Below are positions 59,350-64,000 of a stretch of DNA of 64,000 nucleotides, piece after piece. The position numbers and the translations under genes are program-made. The notes beneath the pieces are model-generated. The model saw only the letters and a program-made list of their open reading frames with translations. It was not told the DNA's origin and did not search any database. Position 1 is the first letter of the stretch, and the number at the start of each line of letters is the position of its first letter. Origin of the DNA: Branchinecta lynchi (taxonomy: Eukaryota; Arthropoda; Branchiopoda; Anostraca; Branchinectidae); the NCBI GenBank assembly GCA_023053575.1, contig JAKZAP010000021.1, positions 19,716,212 through 19,780,211 of the forward strand, read 5' to 3'.

Positions 59350-62127
59350 GGGAAGCCCGGTGTTATCGAACAGTCATGGTTGTTCGAATATTGGAATAGA
59401 ATGTATCTGCATGTATATCTAATATGAAGATGCATTTATTTCTAACGTGACTGTGCAAACGTGACTAAACATTTGCAGACATTTCAGTTTAACTGAGCAG
59501 GTGGTGGAGTCCAAATTGCATACCATACCACTGGTCATAAAACTTCGTGCAACCGACATCTTTGCAATTTTCCTGGTTAAATTCAGTGTTTGTGACACGA
59601 AAAAGGAAAGAATGAGGCTGTTTTTTGTAAGTTCCTTTCTCTCATAAATAATTATAATTTTGTCCGGCTTCGTGCGTACTTTGGCAGGTTAAAAATAAAA
59701 TCTTCACAATCGTAAATAATATCTAGACCAGAGAAACAATCTTAATCGTGTATAGAAGTGGAACCGAGTTTCCATTCGTTAGGTACAAAACGCGCTACTC
59801 TAGTTGAAGAATAGCGCATGTCCAAAAAACCCCAAAACAATACTATCGTATGTCGAGCAATTCAAGTTTCCAGGAGGAAACTTCGCATTGAATATAGGAC
59901 GTTAAATTTGCTTATGTTTGTTTGGTTCTGAACAGTTATCAGCAGTATAGAGCATAATCTAGCGATTTTAGTTAAAACTAGATTCAAATGCTCATTTCTC
60001 GTAAAATTTGACGCTAGGGAGTGTTCCAGTGTCGTTTCCGAAGATTTTAAACACAAGATAGTATTGATTTGGCCATTTCTTGCATACGTGCTAGTTCAAA
60101 GAATATCTACACCTGGCGTGTAAATACTCTAGGTGTAAATAGTCTTCGCGCTAGTTCTGTAGCGCCGGATGTGTATTCCACTGTGATACGCTAGTGAATT
60201 TGCTACTTCGCTGTTGATTCCCACTTCCTGATTGGTGGGCTGTGACGGTCATCTTCGCTCACTTTTTATGGCACTTGCCCTCGGTGAAGTCCCATACTGA
60301 TCGACTTTCCGTCGGTCTGTCCGTCGGGTCATCACGAGTTGGGGTAATTCCAGATGGGCTATGAAGATGAAACTTGACAGGCATATCAGGGACCCGACCA
60401 GATTAACTTGGAAATAGCAGCTACCCCGATCCAACCGTCTATGGGGTGGGGGGGGGGGGGGTAGAGTGAGGGGGAATCCGAAACCTTTAGATATCTATAA
60501 CTTTCAAACAGGTGATTCGGATCTTAAAAAAAACTTGATAAATGAAAGACCAAAATCCAATTTAAGTCCGGACCGGATTCGGTGACTTTAGGGGGAGTTG
60601 GAGGATGATGTCATCAAATCTTCTCCTATGGAACTGCTTAGTACGAAACCAAGCTACCTCGACGCAAATTAACTCGTGGCAGAATCGGAGCCGACTTTGG
60701 GGCTCCAAAAGCTGTTTTCCCACTTTCTGATATTTTGGCAGGCCTACTATATTGATCATAACTATACAGAATTTCGGAGAAGACTTGTCCAATCGGACAA
60801 GGTTGTTCTTTCTTAAGTTTCCAGTCGTTATCCTCTATGAATTGTGAGGGCCTCTTCCTTTCGGCTCTGCGTCGCCGATACCATAAAGCTTGGTCGTGTT
60901 ATAGAGTCTTCCATATGCCCCCCCCCCCCCCCCGAAAAAAAGAACTTAACTCTGCGCTTGCCTAAGTGCAAAACAACCGCATGGCATAAATAAAAAATAC
61001 TTTTGAGCAAATAATTGTGAGCCTCAGTGCTTTTTTAAAAATTTTTGAGAATTTAGCTCTGTCTGTAGCAGAGAGGTGGAATTTTTAGATAGTGATATTT
61101 TATTCCAAAGAGAATCCTGGATAATACTCACTGACAGTGAGAATAGTAATTATTCTCACTCTAAACATCGTCGTAAAAAAAAAAAAAAAAAACTGACCTT
61201 CGGTCCACTATAGTTAATAAATTATTTTTCCCCATAGCAAAGCGGGCACTCATGGCCTAGCAACGTTTAGTAAAAAAAAGATTACCAGCCATACAAGGAA
61301 GAAGTATTGATGCCGATAAGGAAATAATAAAAGGTATCACCGCCGTTGAACTTAAAATAGAACCCATCAGCTAAAATAAACACGTATATTCTATTCATAG
61401 ACACATTGCTCTCAGTCCGTTTTCGCATAGGTTTGTCCAGGGCAAGAGTTTGGTAAGTAGTTGTACAACTGATACGCGGTGACTTTTCGCTAGGTGCTCT
61501 GTACGAGTTGTCCAGACGTAAGTAACCGTTTGGTCTATCGTAGTACCGACTTTTTGCTCACACGACCACAGAGCTACACAGGGGTTTGTGAACATGTTCG
61601 CAAAAATCTTAGTGCACTATCAATCACAGATTAATATTACTTATCTGATAATATTAAAATTTCTAAATTGAATAATCGATTTCATCCATAAACTGCATCA
61701 GTAAACAAAAGACAGGCCAAAATTACATACCTACCTCGTAGAAATCCGTAAGAAGAAGCAACCACAACCTTTCGATTAGTGTTTGGTTCTCTGACATTAT
61801 TCTGTCCTTTTATTTCCTAATATTTGGCCCTTGGTTTGACCTTTTGGATCTTCGCTTTGGATTGTGTGAACTTTTGAGGTTGGTTCAAACAGAAACAGGC
61901 AGAAGGAAACTTCTTCTGTAAACGAAGGACTACGAATCCCATACGCCTCTGAAGAGTTGTGCATTTTACCCTTGCTTGTCGGCTACTGCCCGGGCCACAC
62001 TTAGTCACATCTGTACGTAATTTGGTTATTACCCACTCTTTGCGTTGCATCCTGGTCACACTTGGAACAAAGACAATTCAAGACATATTACCACCGTCAT
62101 CACTCAAAGGTAAACAAAACTAGCTAA
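59350..62127. other. Intergenic DNA, scattered dispersed-repeat pieces
   Basis: About 60240-60600 is an inverted relative of the 7370-7900 block (GATGAAACTTGACAGGCATA, GATCCAACCGTC) and contains a G run near 60448. A poly(C)/poly(A) tract lies near 60917. A hairpin with a 10-bp stem AGTGAGAATA/TATTCTCACT is at about 61136-61160. A TCAAAG/GTAAAC donor-like site near 62108 could belong to the downstream secreted-protein gene. No gene is supported. Confidence 0.45.
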
Positions 62128-62487
62128 AGTCAGTAGTTATGTTTTTGAAGATACCGTGGTATCCGTTACCACGGTAACTAAATCTGCAATTAGTCGTTTT
62201 TGCAGTTACCGTGGTATCTGATATACGGTTCCTCTTCAAAAACGGCTATTGCCGAAATTGCAGTTTCCGAAGTCATCCCAACAGAAAAAATGATATCCAG
62301 TTACATCACTAAGTGCTAAACTTCTTTCTCACCAATATGACAAAATCCGATGAAAGTGAGATGACTTTTCAGATACCACGATCGGACCGTGGTATCTGAA
62401 TATCAGATACCAGGATAATTGCAAAATCGCCTTCTGACCGTGGTATCAGATACCATGGTATCTGCGAAAACGTAACTAGTGACTCTG
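62128..62487. mobile_element. MITE with GATACCRTGGTATC palindromes, 0.36 kb
   Basis: The left end AGTCAGTAGTTATGTTTTTG and right end CGAAAACGTAACTAGTGACT are inverted copies with a few mismatches, each followed internally by GATACCNTGGTATC. The palindrome recurs several times inside. It is non-coding and probably lies in the first intron of the gene that follows. Confidence 0.7.
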
Positions 62488-62736
62488 GTCTATGATTGGT
62501 CCAAAGATATTTTTCAAAATGGCGGAGATGGATTTTCCATCTCGACTATCTTACGTTTTCTTCCCAGTTTCGACCGCAATCGGTCTTATTACCGGCGCTA
62601 TTAGCAGGTGTGACAACAGTGGGACCCAGACATACCACGACAAATCTCTGCATAGGGCATAAGCAGAAAGAGAGAGTAGCATCATTCTTTTCACGCATCA
62701 GGGTCATGGTGGCTTTAATCCCTCCATGTGTTTTAG

Positions 62737-63606
62737 GTTCTAGCCTTTCTTGCGGCAGTCGCTTCTACCAAAAAAACACTGGACATCAAGCTTAAAGACC
62801 AGCAAAACTACGCTCCCGAAGATCATTACCAATGCCCATGTCAACAGCCATCTTACAGTCAGCAACAACGGTCATACGGTCCACCCCAATCCTGCGGGCC
62901 AACTTACCAGGATTGCATTCACAGACAGCAAGAACACGGAAAGCCTTACCAGCAGAACAGTCACTCCTACCAAGATAGTTATTCAATGGAAACAATGACA
63001 TCGTGCCCGTACACGAAGTACAGTCAGTCTCCGGCTTACTCCCCTGCTTACCCACTGCAGTCATGTGGATGTGGGCAGAACTGTAAATGTGGGCAGAACT
63101 GTAGATGTGGGCAGAACTGTGGATGTGGAAAGGCTTACCAACGACAGTCACCGATCCAGGATAGATCTTATCTGCCAACCAACTCGCACTCGAAGCCCTA
63201 CGCGAAGTCGTACAAAGGATCCTCAGCGCCTTACACAAGCTCTTACCAACCGAAGTCTCAGTCGTACACGAAGCCTTATACAGCGCCTTCTAACAAAAAC
63301 ACAGGGGCGCCACTTTCTTACCCCGGTGCTTACCAGTCCGCCAACTTCTACATGGTTCCTTACCAGAAGGACCAATATCACTCCGCCTCCTACAAGCCTT
63401 CCGCGATCCCAGACTATTACCAGGAGATAATGGACGGGGTGGACTCTACCTCATACGAGCCTTACCCGGCTTCCCGTACAAATGAGTACGATGCTGGACA
63501 GAAATACGAGAAAAAAGACGATGGAAAAAAGAGCAAGAAGCCATTCCCGTACGAAAATTTTTACGATGGTTTGTATGGAGCAACTCACTCAATTGTTGAC
63601 TATTAA
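62737..63606 (+). CDS. Secreted Tyr/Gln/Pro- and Cys-rich protein, 3' exon
   Basis: The frame opens at a TGTGTTTTAG acceptor (an in-frame TAG precedes it at 62734) and runs 289 codons to TAA. It begins VLAFLAAVASTKKTLD, the hydrophobic core and cleavage region of a signal peptide, so the start Met must lie in a short upstream exon, joined in phase 0, that I could not place. The mature part contains Cys-rich QCPCQQP and GCGQNCKCGQNC repeats, then many SY, PY and TY dipeptides with Lys (SYTKPYTAPSN), and an acidic/basic tail ending HSIVDY. The composition suggests an extracellular structural, cuticular, shell-matrix or adhesive protein. No enzymatic domain is seen. Confidence 0.75.
   Translation, partial: VLAFLAAVASTKKTLDIKLKDQQNYAPEDHYQCPCQQPSYSQQQRSYGPPQSCGPTYQDCIHRQQEHGKPYQQNSHSYQDSYSMETMTSCPYTKYSQSPAYSPAYPLQSCGCGQNCKCGQNCRCGQNCGCGKAYQRQSPIQDRSYLPTNSHSKPYAKSYKGSSAPYTSSYQPKSQSYTKPYTAPSNKNTGAPLSYPGAYQSANFYMVPYQKDQYHSASYKPSAIPDYYQEIMDGVDSTSYEPYPASRTNEYDAGQKYEKKDDGKKSKKPFPYENFYDGLYGATHSIVDY
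63064..63129 (+). repeat. 18-bp coding tandem repeat (CxCGQN)n
   Basis: The unit TGTNNATGTGGGCAGAAC is present three times plus a partial copy. It encodes Cys-x-Cys-Gly-Gln-Asn in the secreted protein. Repeat number may vary between alleles. Confidence 0.9.
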
Positions 63607-63624
63607 ATGGTACGGACTGTAAGA

Positions 63625-63630
63625 AATAAA
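63625..63630 (+). terminator. Poly(A) signal of the secreted-protein gene
   Basis: A perfect AATAAA lies 19 bases after the stop codon (GTAAGAAATAAACAAAG). The short 3' UTR is consistent with the end of this transcription unit. Confidence 0.75.
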
Positions 63631-63879
63631 CAAAGTTTTTAACGAAAGTCTAATTTAGAAAAAAAACAAATAAGTAAAAAACAAATCAACGAAACAGGCG
63701 CTACCAAGAATGACAGCACAGTCCTCTTTACCAACCATACGAATACGTGAACATAGTTGTTCGGGGGTGGGAGGGGGGGGGGGGGATATTTGGCAGTAAA
63801 AACGTTACTTGGTCTCATATTGTCATTCCCGACGTATGTATGCTGAATGACGGATTCCTCTTATGTGCCGGATTTTAAA
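63631..63879. other. Short intergenic gap between convergent units
   Basis: A-rich sequence, then a G run at about 63770-63784. No feature otherwise. Confidence 0.5.
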
Positions 63880-64000
63880 TTATCTCTTTAAGTTCTTCAT
63901 TGGCAAAAAATTAACAAAATACGTCTGGCCCTGAAGCACAGTCGGCACCATGTTGAGGGTTACGTCCAGGCGATCAGCTGAGTCCAAGTACTTTTGGAAA
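63880..64000 (-). CDS. Possible C-terminal coding end of a convergent gene, cut by the window edge
   Basis: On the minus strand the frame is open from the window edge (FQKYLDSADRLDV) through VPTVLQGQTYFVNF to LKR and a TAA at 63880-63882. The composition is protein-like and the final 39 residues contain no stop, but the piece is short and no family is recognisable. No canonical poly(A) signal follows within the gap. The partial frame continues beyond the window. Confidence 0.4.
   Translation of the reverse strand, partial: FQKYLDSADRLDVTLNMVPTVLQGQTYFVNFLPMKNLKR

Noticed and set aside
1..64000. Poly(G)/poly(C) runs as G-quadruplex regulatory sites
   Set aside because: Long single runs occur at many repeat borders (for example near 5250, 22074, 57415, 60448, 63772) and look like slippage tracts of the repeats. 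No spaced four-run pattern near a promoter was convincing.

Overview
The window is eukaryotic nuclear DNA, most likely from an invertebrate animal. The evidence is spliceosomal GT-AG introns, AATAAA poly(A) signals, several 5'-truncated non-LTR retrotransposons with microsatellite tails, many terminal-inverted-repeat and foldback elements, and a secreted Tyr/Cys-rich protein gene split just inside its signal peptide. I cannot name the phylum. Gene density is low: two convincing host genes and a few doubtful coding pieces lie in about 64 kb that is otherwise mostly repeats.

Layout. 1-4.3 kb: a degenerate tandem array and a palindrome-rich foldback. 4.3-11 kb: a possible terminal exon, a 1.9-kb TIR element and a possible small coding exon. 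11-29 kb: nested inverted repeats. These include a 0.35-kb foldback around an RTE-like reverse transcriptase relic, a 1.5-kb inverted repeat whose right arm carries a LINE insertion, and five longer copies plus one solo end (some further right) of an element ending in a GGGATCCC palindrome. 29.3-55.8 kb: one large plus-strand gene of six coding exons. Its introns hold LINEs, MITEs and long ATCATGAT-rich arrays. 55.8-62.7 kb: intergenic DNA with two MITEs and a LINE fragment. 62.7-63.6 kb: the last exon of a secreted Tyr/Gln/Cys-rich protein. 63.9-64.0 kb: the possible 3' end of a convergent gene.

Main result. With all intron phases compatible, the 29.35-55.81 kb gene encodes about 2566 residues in this order: a two-CxxC zinc domain resembling the RIG-I C-terminal domain, a complete DECH-box Dicer/RIG-I-type helicase, a QDE-1/RDR-type cellular RNA-dependent RNA polymerase with an intact DLDGD catalytic loop, a non-canonical poly(A)/terminal nucleotidyltransferase with an intact GS...DxD...D triad, a KH-like segment, and a C-terminal region I cannot assign. 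The polymerase loop and the nucleotidyltransferase lie in one uninterrupted 3.48-kb exon, so that fusion needs no splicing assumption. Helicase, RdRP and nucleotidyltransferase are the three activities that fission yeast keeps as separate subunits of its RNA-directed RNA polymerase complex (Hrr1, Rdp1, Cid12), and that nematodes spread over DRH-3, RRF-1/EGO-1 and RDE-3/MUT-2. Here they form one chain: a candidate single-polypeptide small-RNA amplification machine. Helicase-RdRP fusions are known (for example the Dictyostelium Rrp proteins). I do not know of one that also carries the nucleotidyltransferase and a RIG-I-CTD-like front end.
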